From: Methanosarcina sp. ERenArc_MAG2 | GTDB lineage: Archaea; Halobacteriota; Methanosarcinia; Methanosarcinales; Methanosarcinaceae | Assembly (NCBI GenBank): GCA_023955635.1 | Contig: JAMXHR010000009.1 | Coordinates: 248,001-312,000, forward strand | Reading direction: 5' to 3' | DNA length: 64,000 bases | Shown: in pieces, positions 29,022 through 39,625 of the stretch | How positions within the stretch are numbered: the stretch's first letter is position 1 | How the letters are laid out: each line of letters starts with the position of its first letter | The notes under the pieces: model-generated | Database searches by the model: none | The model's input: only the letters and a program-made list of their open reading frames with translations | What the model was told of the DNA's origin: nothing | Made by a program: the position numbers and the translations under genes

Positions 29022-30407
29022 ATGGTAAATAAATACACTTCAATGGCTTATGCTAAAGCTGATGACATGCTTTTCGGGCAATCAAAATTCCCGGTAAAGG
29101 CAGGGCTTGGCCTCGAGATCGGTGCAGGATACACGACCCCTGAACTGAACTACGCCCCGAGACCTCAGGCCGGCAAGTCTATGGAAAAACTCGTTAAGGA
29201 ATACGAAAGGATCACCACCGACGCAATGGCAAGAATGGTCCAGATCGGTGCACCTTCCATAGTGCTTGAAACCGAACACGTAGAACAGATGTCCAACAAC
29301 CCCTCCTGGGGAGCAGCAGTTGCACATGCCCAGAAGACCATCATGGAAGAATACCACGATGAATACGGCATAAAGTGCGCACTCCGCCACACAATCGGTG
29401 ACATCCGTGAAGACCGTGACTACCTCCAGCTAAGAGGAGACAAGTACAACACCTTCATGGAAGCCTTCGAAGAATGCGCCAAGGCCGGCGCTGACCTGCT
29501 TTCAGTAGAGAGCATGGGTGGTAAGGAAGTATTCGACTACTCCATCCTGAGAAACGACACTGCTGGTATGCTCTTCGGTATCGGTGTGCTCGGCAGCATG
29601 GACATGGAAATGATCTGGGCCGATATTGCAGCAATTGCAAAGAAGACAGGAACTGTTTGTGCAGGTGACACAGACTGTGCCCAGGCAAACACTGCAATGT
29701 TTATCGCAGGCGGTCTGCTTGACAAGAACCTTGCCCACACAACTGCAATCGTTGCAAGAGCAATCTCTGCAGCAAGGTCCCTCTGTGCATACGAAGCCGG
29801 TGCAGTTGGTCCTGGGAAAGACTGTGGATATGAAAACACCATTATCAAATCAATCTCAGGTGTTCCAATTGCTCAGGAAGGCAAGACCTCAACCTGTGCC
29901 CACTCTGACCTGATGGGTAACCTGACCATGCAGTGCTGTGACCTCTGGTCCAACGAGTCTGTTGAATACCACGGTGAATTCGGTGGCACAACTGTTCAGT
30001 GCTGGTCCGAAACCCTGGCATACGACTGCTCCATGATGAATGTTGCCCTTAAGACAGGGAAAGCAAAAGACCTCAGGGACATTCTCGCTCTCTCTGACAA
30101 ATTCAGAGACCCACAGGGATACGTGCTTGCCTACGACAACGCATACAAGGTAGGAGAGGCAATCGCAAAGGACGGAAACAACAACTACCTCCGTTCAAAG
30201 AATGCCGCAATCGAATCCTGCAAGATTGTCGAAGAAGGTGTCAACTCCGGCAAGCTCAGACTCACAAGGTTCGAAGCCAGTGCTCTTGCAAAGGTTAAAG
30301 CCGACCTTGTAGCCCTCACCGACGATGCTGACAAGTTCATGAGCGACAACCTGACCAAATTCAAGCAAGAAGTTGCAGTTTTCAGACCTGAAAACTACGG
30401 GCTTTAA
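29022..30407 (+). CDS. mtaB: methanol:corrinoid methyltransferase MtaB
   Basis: 461 residues from the ATG at 29022, which follows GGGAGGG; an in-frame ATG at 29007 overlaps the mtaC stop but has no ribosome binding site. It is the zinc-dependent TIM-barrel enzyme that activates methanol and methylates MtaC. Conserved family segments are visible: SMAYAKADDMLFGQSKFPVK at the N-terminus, the Cys-rich region AGDTDCAQANTAM and CGYENTIIKSISG with candidate zinc cysteines. It forms the MtaBC complex with its neighbour. Codon use is strongly biased to C-ending codons, consistent with very high expression. Confidence 0.97.
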   Translation: MVNKYTSMAYAKADDMLFGQSKFPVKAGLGLEIGAGYTTPELNYAPRPQAGKSMEKLVKEYERITTDAMARMVQIGAPSIVLETEHVEQMSNNPSWGAAVAHAQKTIMEEYHDEYGIKCALRHTIGDIREDRDYLQLRGDKYNTFMEAFEECAKAGADLLSVESMGGKEVFDYSILRNDTAGMLFGIGVLGSMDMEMIWADIAAIAKKTGTVCAGDTDCAQANTAMFIAGGLLDKNLAHTTAIVARAISAARSLCAYEAGAVGPGKDCGYENTIIKSISGVPIAQEGKTSTCAHSDLMGNLTMQCCDLWSNESVEYHGEFGGTTVQCWSETLAYDCSMMNVALKTGKAKDLRDILALSDKFRDPQGYVLAYDNAYKVGEAIAKDGNNNYLRSKNAAIESCKIVEEGVNSGKLRLTRFEASALAKVKADLVALTDDADKFMSDNLTKFKQEVAVFRPENYGL

Positions 30408-30436
30408 GCCCTAAACTTCTTTTTTTAATTTTTTTA
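30399..30436 (+). terminator. mtaCB terminator
   Basis: The palindrome GGGCTTTAAGCCC (30399-30411) contains the mtaB stop codon and is followed by TTCTTTTTTTAATTTTTTT. The arrangement fits an archaeal T-tract terminator reinforced by a short hairpin. Confidence 0.6.
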
Positions 30437-30461
30437 CATAACTGGTTTCAGGGGAATAATC

Positions 30462-31046
30462 ATGAGCGAAAACGCAGGAACTTCTACCATAATAGTTGAT
30501 AAAACCGCAAACGCCGCCCCTCTTGGCTTTACCGGGCTGGGCCTCGCTGCAGTTCTGTTAAGTCTGAGTTATATTGGCGTATACCCTGTGGGGTCAATGA
30601 TTGTCTCCATGTCAATATTCCTGGGAGGATTTGCCCAGGTGTTTGCAGGAATCATGTGCTGGAAGAAAGGAGATGTTTTTGCAGGAACTGCATTTTCAGC
30701 ATTCGGCCTTTTCTGGTTCTCACTGGCCGGACTGATCGTAATGCCTGCAATTGGCTGGATTGAAGCCTCCTCCGGAATGGCAATGGCCGCATATCTCTTT
30801 ATCTGGGGTGTGTATACCTTTGTTATGTTAATCATTACAATGAAAATAGGAGTCAGAGCCCTTCAGGTAGTATTTTTAACATTATTTATATTGTTTATGT
30901 TGCTGGCTGTTGTAAACGCAACCGGAAGCTCCGGACTGCTTGTAGTGGCTGGTTACGTTGGACTTCTTTTGGGCCTTTCATCTATGTATACAGCTCTTGC
31001 TATGGTAATGAACGAAGTCCATGGAAAGACCGTTGCTCCACTCTGA
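30462..31046 (+). CDS. AceP/SatP-type (GPR1/FUN34/YaaH) transporter
   Basis: 194 residues with six predicted helices. The family motif after the N-terminus is NAAPLGFTGLGLAA (usual form N-P-x-P-L-G-L-x). Homologues move acetate or succinate with protons in bacteria, and one is proposed as an acetate transporter in Methanosarcina. It starts 55 nt after mtaB, beyond the terminator, so it may be read independently or by leak-through. Its place beside methanol genes is unexplained. Confidence 0.88.
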   Translation: MSENAGTSTIIVDKTANAAPLGFTGLGLAAVLLSLSYIGVYPVGSMIVSMSIFLGGFAQVFAGIMCWKKGDVFAGTAFSAFGLFWFSLAGLIVMPAIGWIEASSGMAMAAYLFIWGVYTFVMLIITMKIGVRALQVVFLTLFILFMLLAVVNATGSSGLLVVAGYVGLLLGLSSMYTALAMVMNEVHGKTVAPL

Positions 31047-31407
31047 AGATAAAGTAATGACAGCATTACACCCTCAATAAAATCAAAAAATGTAGTGAGA
31101 CGCCTGTACCAGCCTCGAAGACCTGTATGAAACCCGTAAAAGTAGCAGGAAGAAGTAGAAAGATAGCTCAAATTAAGTCTCAGGTCGTGAAAACATCGGT
31201 TTCAGATCTATGTTTTCCGGCCTTCTCCGTCAATCTGTTGCTATCTTGAGTGGCGAAAATTCTGTGTTATGACCGCGTTAGGGAAAATACAGGGACTTGA
31301 GGGCTGGTGCGATTTTTATAAAATATAGTTTTTATTTCTTATCGGCCCGGTACAAAAGGGTCCGCTTTACGAAGAAAAATTAAAAATTCATCAACGGTGA
31401 ACTTCGA
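31047..31407. other. intergenic region
   Basis: No gene. TTTTTATAAAATATAG at about 31314-31329 is a probable TATA box for the CDF-like gene. Confidence 0.35.
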
Positions 31408-32361
31408 ATGAAAGCGGATAACAAACTGGATAAAACCCGAAACAAATCTTATAAGAAGCTTGCTTTGAGTTTTTTGCTCACTGTATTCAAACTGCTTGCG
31501 GGGCTTTCAGGAAACAGTACATTGCTTCTTGCTGATGCAGTCCGTTCCTTCTCCGAATTTATCAACGAGTCTATAAGGTTTCTGGATCTTTCTATCGCAA
31601 ACAAGCCTGAAGATAAAAACCACAATTACGGACACGGAAAAATTACAACTCTCTGTATGGGAGCAGGGGCTTGTATGCTTCTTTTAGCAGGTTTTCATAC
31701 CTTTTCTCTGAGTTCTGGAGAGTTGCTCATGTTTATACAGGGTAAAGAGCCAGAAGCTCCTGGAATGATTGCACTTTTTGCAGCAGTCTCAGCCTTAGTA
31801 TTGAGAGATATCATCTTTGCAGAGAGTGACGAATCACGAGTTAAAGAGTCTCCTTCAAAGGCCCGAGTTCGTATTAAAGATTTATTCCTTTCCGGTTTTG
31901 TTATCCTTGGTATGGGGTGCACATTCCTGCCCGGGAAAGGTTTTGATATAGCCGATTCTTTTGCCGCTGTTCTTTTAAGCCTTTATCTCCTCTGGAATTC
32001 TGGTAGGCTTCTCTACAGGACTACAGATGAGCTTATAGAAGCTTCCCTTGAGGAAGAAAATAACCGCAGAATCAGAGAAATAGTAAACCAAACCGAAAAC
32101 GTTACGGACTGCGGGGAACTTAAAACCCGCAGAATAGGAAAAAGAATAGCAATCAATGTTTGTTTCAGTGTTAATAACTCCCTGAATATCAGGGAAGCTG
32201 TAGAGATTGCAAACCTTGTCGAAGAAAGACTGAAAGCAGCTTTTGAAGAAGATACATACGTACTTATAAAAATCGAACCCAACCAGGGAAAGAAGCAAAC
32301 TTTTAAAACCAGGGGCAGATCTTCTGAAGAAGAGAGAAGAAAAACAGGAACTTTAGTTTGA
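31408..32361 (+). CDS. cation diffusion facilitator-like protein with altered metal site
   Basis: 317 residues and six predicted helices, with a cytoplasmic C-terminal domain of the CDF type. Recognisable landmarks are LLLADAVRSFSEFINESI (helix 2), NHNYGHGKITTL (loop) and KDLFLSGFVILG (helix 5). The helix-2 metal site, usually H/D-x-x-x-D, reads R-S-F-S-E, and the position of the helix-5 His is Val or Arg before the retained Asp. The transport site therefore looks altered, and zinc export should not be assumed. The frame is intact and monocistronic. Confidence 0.8.
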   Translation: MKADNKLDKTRNKSYKKLALSFLLTVFKLLAGLSGNSTLLLADAVRSFSEFINESIRFLDLSIANKPEDKNHNYGHGKITTLCMGAGACMLLLAGFHTFSLSSGELLMFIQGKEPEAPGMIALFAAVSALVLRDIIFAESDESRVKESPSKARVRIKDLFLSGFVILGMGCTFLPGKGFDIADSFAAVLLSLYLLWNSGRLLYRTTDELIEASLEEENNRRIREIVNQTENVTDCGELKTRRIGKRIAINVCFSVNNSLNIREAVEIANLVEERLKAAFEEDTYVLIKIEPNQGKKQTFKTRGRSSEEERRKTGTLV

Positions 32362-32702
32362 CAGGATAAAAACATAGAAGAAATAAACGAACAATAATAA
32401 TATATAAGAAATAAAAAAATAATGTGGGGATAATGGTATGGAAAAAACCAGACTTGAAAACGGAAAGTTAAAAAGGCGACCTACACGTCACTTTTAGTAT
32501 ATAATCTATAATAACTATCCATTTAGCTACTCTAATGTTTAACAGGTATTCGGACCTTACATGATAACATGTTTAACCAGTGCCTGGTCTACAGAGATCT
32601 GAATTTATCAGTTGTTGAAAAATCATAATTATTAGAATTTGAAAATGATCTGGAAAACCCGGGAAAATTATATCCAATTCGCAAAAGAGGTTAGTAAAAA
32701 AG
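32362..32702. other. intergenic region with a possible truncated gene start
   Basis: A short frame at 32438-32497 (MEKTRLENGKLKRRPTRHF) follows GTGGGGATAATGGT and stops after 19 codons; it may be the relic of a longer gene. Nothing else is seen. Confidence 0.3.
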
Positions 32703-34711
32703 ATGCACTTCAGTCTTGGAATCGATGCGGGGGCACTTATACTGATGCCGTGATTGTAAGGGATTCTGATGGAGAAGTAGTCGAATCCAATAAAGCCCTG
32801 ACTACCTATCCCGATCCCCTTCCTGGAATGAAAAATGCTATTGACCGGCTGGATCCCGGATATCTTAAAGACATTAAACTGGTATCTGTATCTACAACCC
32901 TGTCTACAAATACTATTCTGGAAAGTACCGGCTTTCCTGTAGGGCTGATTATGGTAGGGGATTATATAATTCCTGAAAAACTCCCTACGGATTACTGGGT
33001 GACTGTCTCCGGAGGGCATAATAGCGACGGTGAAGAACTGAAGACCCTTGATCTTGATTCCGTAGAAGAATTCGCCCTCAAGGTAAAAAATAAAGTGTCG
33101 GCTTTTGCGGTTTCGTCATATTTCAGCAACCGCAATCCTGAACATGAGCTTGCTGTCAAAAAAGCCGTTAAGGAACTGACAGGGCACCCTGTAGTCTGCG
33201 GGCATGAACTCTCCCAGGACCTTGGAGCCTATGAAAGGGCTATAACTGCATTTCTTAACGCCCAGTTAATTCCCATTACCCATAAGTTCATCCAGTCAAT
33301 AATCGAGGAGTTAGAAGTCAGAGGGATCACTGCAACTCTGCTGATGCTGAAATGTGACGGGTCAGTAGTTGGAATCGAAGAAGCCCTGGAAAAACCCATA
33401 GAGACCATATTCTCAGGGCCTGCCGCAAGCCTTGTGGGTGCGTCTCACCTGAGCAGGCTCAATACCTGTGCTATGATTGATGTGGGCGGCACGAGCACGG
33501 ATGTAGCTATGATGGAAAATGGACTCCCGCAACTCAGCAATTCGGGTGCAGTCGTTGGAGGCTGGCAGACACGTGTAAAAGCCATCCGCATGGAGACCTC
33601 GGCAACCGGCGGAGACAGCCATGTCTGGGTAAAGGGCGACAGAATTTATGTAGGCCCCCGTCGGGTCATTCCCCTCTGCAGGGCTTCTGCCGTATACCCT
33701 GATTTCAAGGAAAAATTGAAGCAGAACAGAGTTGCAAAAGGATATTTCTGCGAAAACATCCAGGTAACAAAATTTTTTGTCAGGACCGACTTCAGGCCTA
33801 TCGAGTTAAAGGCAGGAGAGCGAGAAATCTACCGGCAGATCGGAAAAATACCTGTTTCCTTCGGGGACCTGCTAGTAGCACTTAAAAAACGTCCTTCTCC
33901 CTCGATGCTGGACTCATTAATCCAGAAAAGACTGATTCAGGCAATAGGTTTTACACCTACTGACGCTCTTCATGTGCTTGGAGAATACACTGAATGGGAC
34001 GTGGAAGCTGCAAGAATAGGGGCTTCCATTCTTGGAAGAATCTTGAAACAGAGCCCTGAGGATTTCAGTGAGGAAGCAAAACATAAAGTTGCGCGTAATA
34101 TTGCCGAAGACCTGATTGCCTACCTTATAGAGGGAATGCCTAGAAATGAGATCGACCGGGTTCTTATGGGAAAAAACTTTACCCGCTTCAGAGTGGAAAT
34201 TCCGGTGGTTCTCCTCGGCGGGCCTGTAAAAGCATATGTTGAGGAACTGAGAAACCTGATTAATGCTGATTTTATAGTTCCCGAGCATGCTGATGTGGGC
34301 AATGCTGTCGGCGCCCTTGTAGGGAAAGGAATCAAAAGAGTAGAGATTCTCATAAAAACAAGAGTTATCCCTAAGTCCCGCGAGGATAAAGCTGAAAGCG
34401 GGGATTACGAAACTCAAGAGAGCTGTGTTATAGAAGGTACCTTGCAGCATGAAAAGAAAAACGAGTTCATTGTTTTTTCTCCTTCTGGCAGGAAGAAATT
34501 TGAAATATATAGTGAAGCCCTTGAATATGCAGAAAAGCTAGGACGGCAACTTGTTATGGATTACATGGTGAGTGCAGGGCTTGAAAAAGAAAATATAAAA
34601 ATAGACGTAAGTAGAAAGCATCTGGCTCCGGGTGGCTGGACGGACGTACCTCTGGAAACAAAACTTGTTTTTGTAGGAGTAGGGATCCCGAGAACTGCGG
34701 CGACGGTCTGA
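32703..34711 (+). CDS. hydantoinase/oxoprolinase-type ATPase (copy 1), single-base frameshift
   Basis: The true start is the ATG at 32703 (MHFSLGIDAG). The G5 run at about 32731 lacks one G, which throws the first ten residues out of frame. After repair the protein has 669 residues with the ASKHA phosphate motifs GIDAGGTYTDAV and MIDVGGTSTDVA typical of HyuA-type proteins. HyuA enzymes hydrolyse cyclic amides with ATP, usually with a HyuB partner; no HyuB is present. A near-copy follows, then two Msr regulators. A role in feeding N-methyl compounds or in corrinoid activation is conceivable but unproven. Confidence 0.85.
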
Positions 34712-34862
34712 AAAAATAAGATCGATCGGATGTCAGTAGCTGCAGATTATAAACAGAGATATATATCTTGAGAAATAAGTTCACAAATCCGGATAAAAAG
34801 GATGTGTACGGCTAAAAGGACATTAATTGCGTAATATTGAGTAAAAATGGGGCTGTTTTGAC

Positions 34863-36788
34863 ATGCAATATAGTCTGGGTATTGACGCAGGCGGAACTTA
34901 CACCGATGCTGTAATCTTAAGAGATTCGGATAGCCGGATTCTTGATGCCAGCAAAGCGATTACTACCTATCCAAACCTTATGACCGGAATTCGGAATGCA
35001 ATAGATAAGTTGAATCCGGAATACCTCAGTAAAGTAAAACTGGTATCGGTTTCCACAACTCTTTCAACTAATACTATTCTCGAAAGGACCGGCTATCCTG
35101 TTGGTCTGATCCTTGTAGGGGACTATACCGTCCCGAGGGAACTTCCGGCAGACTACTGTATTACTGTAAGAGGAGGGCATGACAGCAACGGAGACGAGCT
35201 GCAACCTCTGGATCTCACTGCTGTAGAACAGTTTGCAGTGAGCCTGAAAAAGAAAGTTTCTGCATTTGCCGTTTCTTCATATTTCAGTACACGAAATCCG
35301 GAACATGAACTTAAAATTAAGAAGATAATCCTTAAATTGACAGGGCATCCTGTAGTTTGCGGACATGAACTTTCTCAGGAGCTGGGAGCTTACGAAAGAG
35401 CAGCAACAGCTGTCTTAAATGCCCAGCTAATTCCAATAACCTATCAGTTTATTCATTCAATCATGGCTGAAGTAAGAGAAAGAAATCTTGATGCGAAGAT
35501 CCTCATGCTTAAATGTGACGGCTCAGTCATTGATATAAAAGGAGCAAAATTACGTCCCATTGAAACCATATTCTCAGGCCCTGCAGCAAGTATTATGGGA
35601 GCTTCTCATCTTTCAGAACTGGATACCTGTGCTGTGATCGATGTCGGAGGGACAAGCACGGATGTCTCCATAATAAAAAAGGAGTTCCGGATCTTTGTGA
35701 GAAAGGGGCAGTTGTAGGAGGCTGGCAAACCCGGGTAAAGGCAATAAAAATGGAGAGTTCAGCAAACGGAGGAGATAGCCACGTATGGTTCAAGAAATGC
35801 ATCAGGATAGGCCCAAGAAGAGTGATGCCCCTCTGCTTTGCTGCGGTAAAGTACCCTAATTTTAAGGAAAAGCTGGAGAAAAACCCCATACCCTTGAGAA
35901 CCATGCTCAATGAGCATATTCAGCCCACAAAATTTTTTGTCAGTACTGGAGTAACACCCATTAATCCCACAGAAAGTGAGAAAAAATTACTGGAAATTAT
36001 AAAAGATGAGCCTCTTTCTATTCACGATATTTTAAATAAAATGAAGAGGTTTCCCTCTACAACGGTCCTGGATTCTCTGATCCAACAGCGTTTGATCCAT
36101 GCTATAGGTTTTACACCAACTGATGCCCTGCACGTCCTTGGGGAATATACTGAATGGGATGTAGAAACTGCTAAGATAGGAGCCAAAAAACTCTCACGTT
36201 TCACTCATATGGGAGTTCATGCCTTTTGCAAAAAGTAAAGCAGCAAGTTGCAAGAAATATGGCTTACAGTCTGATATCCTTTATCATGGAAGGCAGGGGA
36301 AAAGAAGGGATAAAGAAAATGCTTGAGGGAGAAATCCCTGTCCAGTACAAATTAAATATCCCTATAGTCCTGCTCGGGGGCCTGTAAAGGCTTATTATGA
36401 AGAAATGAAGGCTCTTATTGATGCGGAAATCATAGTTCCTGAACAGGCCAGAGTAGGAAATGCAGTTGGGGCTCTCGTCGGAAAAGGAATTAAAAGAATT
36501 GAGATAATTATCAGGCCATCCTCGATGGAAAATCCGGACCAGAACTTCCTGGTATTTACCCCTGTAGGAAGGAAAAAATTTGAGCAATACAGGACTGCAG
36601 TAGAATATTCCCATAAAACCGGCGAAGAACTTATCCTGAATTCAATGAAAGATTTTGGACTTCCGGAAGGCTCAATAAAAATAGGCACCAGCGTGGAATA
36701 TCTTTCCCCTCCGGGCTGGAAACAGACACCGATGGAGACAAAAATTATTTTTGTAGGGATCTGTACCCCTGGAATTTCGCTTAACTAA
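34863..36788 (+). CDS. hydantoinase/oxoprolinase-type ATPase (copy 2), three single-base frameshifts
   Basis: Begins MQYSLGIDAGGTYTDAV and is collinear with copy 1. The frame is broken three times, each by one missing base in a homopolymer: the A6 run at about 35688, the A5 run at about 36232 and the G5 run at about 36376. With these restored it encodes 642 residues, including VIDVGGTSTDV, GGWQTRVKAIKMESSANGG and NIPIVLLGGPVKAYYEE. It lacks a roughly 20-residue segment present near the C-terminus of copy 1. Three breaks make true decay more credible here than elsewhere, but all match the error pattern of the window. Confidence 0.75.
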
Positions 36789-36934
36789 AAAAGACAATAA
36801 TCTATTGGATTAAAGGGTTGATCTAAAAAACCGGAGAAATGCTTAAGTTGAACGTGAATAGCAAAGGAACCAGCCTGCCGGAAAGAAGGATCGGCGGCAA
36901 ATGCAAGATACTGATTAACAGGAAGTAAGGAAAT

Positions 36935-37720
36935 ATGGATTCTTCACTTATTGATCTTGTTTTCCGCTCAGATAAGAGAAAAAACCTTCTTATATTGCTG
37001 GATAGCGGCTCAAAAAATATTGATGAAATAAGAGACGAACTTGATGTTACAGCCACGTCGATTCTTCCCCAGATAAAGAAACTGATAGATAACGATCTTA
37101 TTGTCCAGGAAGACAGAATGTATAAACTCACAGTTCTGGGAGAGTTTATCATAAAAAAAATAAAGCCCCTGATAAGTGCCCTTGAAGTAGTGGAGAAAAA
37201 TAATATTTACTGGACAGGCCATGATCTGAACTCGATTCCACGCCATCTGCTGGAACGTATATCCGAACTTGGGGATTGCATCCTTATTGAGCCCGACCTG
37301 AACCACATGTATGAGCCATCTCAGGTAATTATTGACAGTATGGACAATGCAAAACGAGCTTCGACTTTTGCTTCTTATTTCAACCCCGCCTATCTCCCCC
37401 TGTATGTAGAGCTTGGCAGAAAAGATGCAGAACTTTCCCTGAATTTTACCCAGTCTGTCTGGGATCATCTTTCAAACGAGCACTCAAATATGATAAAGGA
37501 ATTAATGGGCATGGATAATGTAAGCCTTTATGTCTCTAAAGAAGGAATAAAGATTAGTGAAGTTACCGTAACGGATAGGATAATGCTTCTTGGGCTCTTT
37601 GATAAAAAAGGAAAATTCGACCAGCAGTTTATCATGAGTTTTGAACCCGGCGCCCTTCGATGGGGTCAGGAGTTATTTGATTATTTCAAGAGGCTTTCCA
37701 GACGGGTAAACAAGATATGA
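36935..37720 (+). CDS. Msr-family transcriptional regulator (second copy)
   Basis: 261 residues: an N-terminal winged helix-turn-helix (DLVFRSDKRKNLLILLDSGS, then QIKKLIDNDLIVQED) and a DUF1724-type domain ending FDKKGKFDQQFIMSFEPGAL. It is collinear with the copy at 16791. It lies 146 bp after the hydantoinase-like pair and 313 bp before another Msr gene, a tandem arrangement also seen for msr genes in M. acetivorans. Target genes are not evident, but the nearest are the two hydantoinase-like ATPases. Confidence 0.88.
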   Translation: MDSSLIDLVFRSDKRKNLLILLDSGSKNIDEIRDELDVTATSILPQIKKLIDNDLIVQEDRMYKLTVLGEFIIKKIKPLISALEVVEKNNIYWTGHDLNSIPRHLLERISELGDCILIEPDLNHMYEPSQVIIDSMDNAKRASTFASYFNPAYLPLYVELGRKDAELSLNFTQSVWDHLSNEHSNMIKELMGMDNVSLYVSKEGIKISEVTVTDRIMLLGLFDKKGKFDQQFIMSFEPGALRWGQELFDYFKRLSRRVNKI

Positions 37721-38033
37721 AAAAGAATGATAGGAGATCCGATAAACCCATCTACTTTCAAATGTAATTATAGTCCCAATAAGCCGGCAAAGAAAACTCT
37801 CAGAGAATTGCCAGATAATATTCCTTATGGCAAATATAAGAAAATAATGAATGATAATTATATATTTAATAGTAGTTAATCTGCTGCATAAAAATGGTAA
37901 TTCTCTTACACCCCCAAGTGTACACCCCCAAAGAACCTTTTTCCCATAAAAAGATTATAATGGCAAGGGAGAAAGGTGTGAGAAGTGCAGAGTCTTCTGG
38001 TACAGAGATGTATACAATGTTAGATATAATAGG
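37721..38033. other. intergenic region between Msr genes
   Basis: No gene seen. ATTATATATTTAATAG at about 37857 is a candidate promoter. Confidence 0.3.
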
Positions 38034-38846
38034 ATGAGACCTAAGAGAGGGAATCAGATGGAGTCATCATTACTGGATGTTCTCTTTCTTTCAGAAAAAA
38101 GGAAAAATCTCCTTCTGCTGCTCCTGGACGGACCCAAGAACATTGAAGAGATCAAAAATACGCTTGATGTCCGCTCAAGCCCGATAATGACCCAGATAAA
38201 AATATTGATGAAGCAGGATCTTGTTGTTGAGAATAACAGGCTCTACAAACTCACCAGTATCGGAGAAATTCTGGTCCCGAAAATGAAGACAATTCTGGAA
38301 ACGTTTAATGTCTTCGATAAAAACCACGATTATTGGATAAATCAGGATATGACATCAATTCCTCCTGAATTTCTTGATAGTATTGGAAAGCTTGGAGATT
38401 ATATCGAAGTAAATCCTGACCGAAACCACGTGTTTGAATATCCTAAAGAGGTTGTAAAACATCTTTCCGAATCAGAGAAGGTGATGATTTCATCCTCTTT
38501 TTTCTTGCCAATATATCCGTCCCTTTGTATCGACCTTGCCGCAAAAGGCACGGATATAACCCTGGTGTTCACAGAGTACGTGTACGATAGAATGCTCAAT
38601 GATTACAAGCGAGAACTTGAACATTTCCTGAACATGAAGTATACCAGACTTTACGTTTGCAATAATAATAATATGAAAATAGCTTCAAGCATAGTTACGG
38701 AAAAGTTCACGGCACTCTCTCTCTTTTGTAACAGCGGTATTTACTACAACCATAATCTTGTAAGCTTTGATGAGAGTGCACTTAGATGGGGAAAAGAACT
38801 TTTTGACCATTATAAGAGCGTGGCAAGACCGATTACCCGGGTCTGA
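38034..38846 (+). CDS. Msr-family transcriptional regulator (third copy)
   Basis: 270 residues; the family start is probably the Met at 38058 (MESSLLDVLFLSEKRKNLLL), with an upstream 8-codon extension in frame. It has a winged helix-turn-helix (residues about 15-80) and a C-terminal domain with the hallmark NHNLVSFDESALRWGKELF; the usual FDKKGKFD segment is changed to FCNSGIYYN, so this copy is the most diverged. It is paired with the copy at 36935. Confidence 0.86.
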   Translation: MRPKRGNQMESSLLDVLFLSEKRKNLLLLLLDGPKNIEEIKNTLDVRSSPIMTQIKILMKQDLVVENNRLYKLTSIGEILVPKMKTILETFNVFDKNHDYWINQDMTSIPPEFLDSIGKLGDYIEVNPDRNHVFEYPKEVVKHLSESEKVMISSSFFLPIYPSLCIDLAAKGTDITLVFTEYVYDRMLNDYKRELEHFLNMKYTRLYVCNNNNMKIASSIVTEKFTALSLFCNSGIYYNHNLVSFDESALRWGKELFDHYKSVARPITRV

Positions 38847-39625
38847 AAAAAGATTTTTCTCCAAATAGTGATGTAGTTCTCCCTTTGCAGAGAACTAAAA
38901 ACCTGAACTTTTCTATTAAGTCTATCGAGTTTATCCCAAAGGACAGGATTTCGGCTTTTACGGGCTTTCTTCGGGGCAGGTATTGGAAATATCGGCATGG
39001 TTAATTTTTCCCCAGAGCCCCAAAGACCTCTCCTTTCTCCTCGAAAACTTCATCAAAGGCCTGTCAAACTCCTTATCTGACAGATCTGGCTTCTTTACCT
39101 TTACAGGTTCTGGTGCAAAAAATCTGGTCATTTTTCATAACCCGATAAAATAGTACATAAGGGCATCAATTGTCGCCTCAAGTACGAGAAGAAAATTTCT
39201 GCAACATAACCCATATTTTAATCCAGTAGAATTATAGTCTTGTGTAGCTAATGGGCGACACTGATGCATATTTGTACCAATGTCTCATCGCTGTGTTCAC
39301 TGTCATATGACATTGCGCCCTTGTATATAGGGATCTGTTCTGGTGTCAAAAATGAGTAATGATATATTGGATCACATGTGCTCGCTTGGTGGATGTCTGA
39401 AAGCATCCTTTCTAGTTTCGCTATCGTTCAACGTGAAGGTTGAATTAGTCATCTGTAATAATTTATTTTTGATTATTTATTAAAAAATGTTTATATATAC
39501 CCAGTGGATACTGCAACTTGACTAGTGTATACTGCAACTTGTCAACTGGTAGATAGCCGGCAAGACAATCATTAAAAACACTATAAAGTCATAAAGCGGG
39601 TGATATTATAAATACAAAACAAAAA
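38847..39625. other. intergenic region
   Basis: No gene seen. Near 39490-39545 the phrase GTGTATACTGCAACTTG and its near copy GTGGATACTGCAACTTG occur 30 nt apart, next to TTTATATATACC; this could be the promoter and operator of the PKD gene. Confidence 0.35.
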
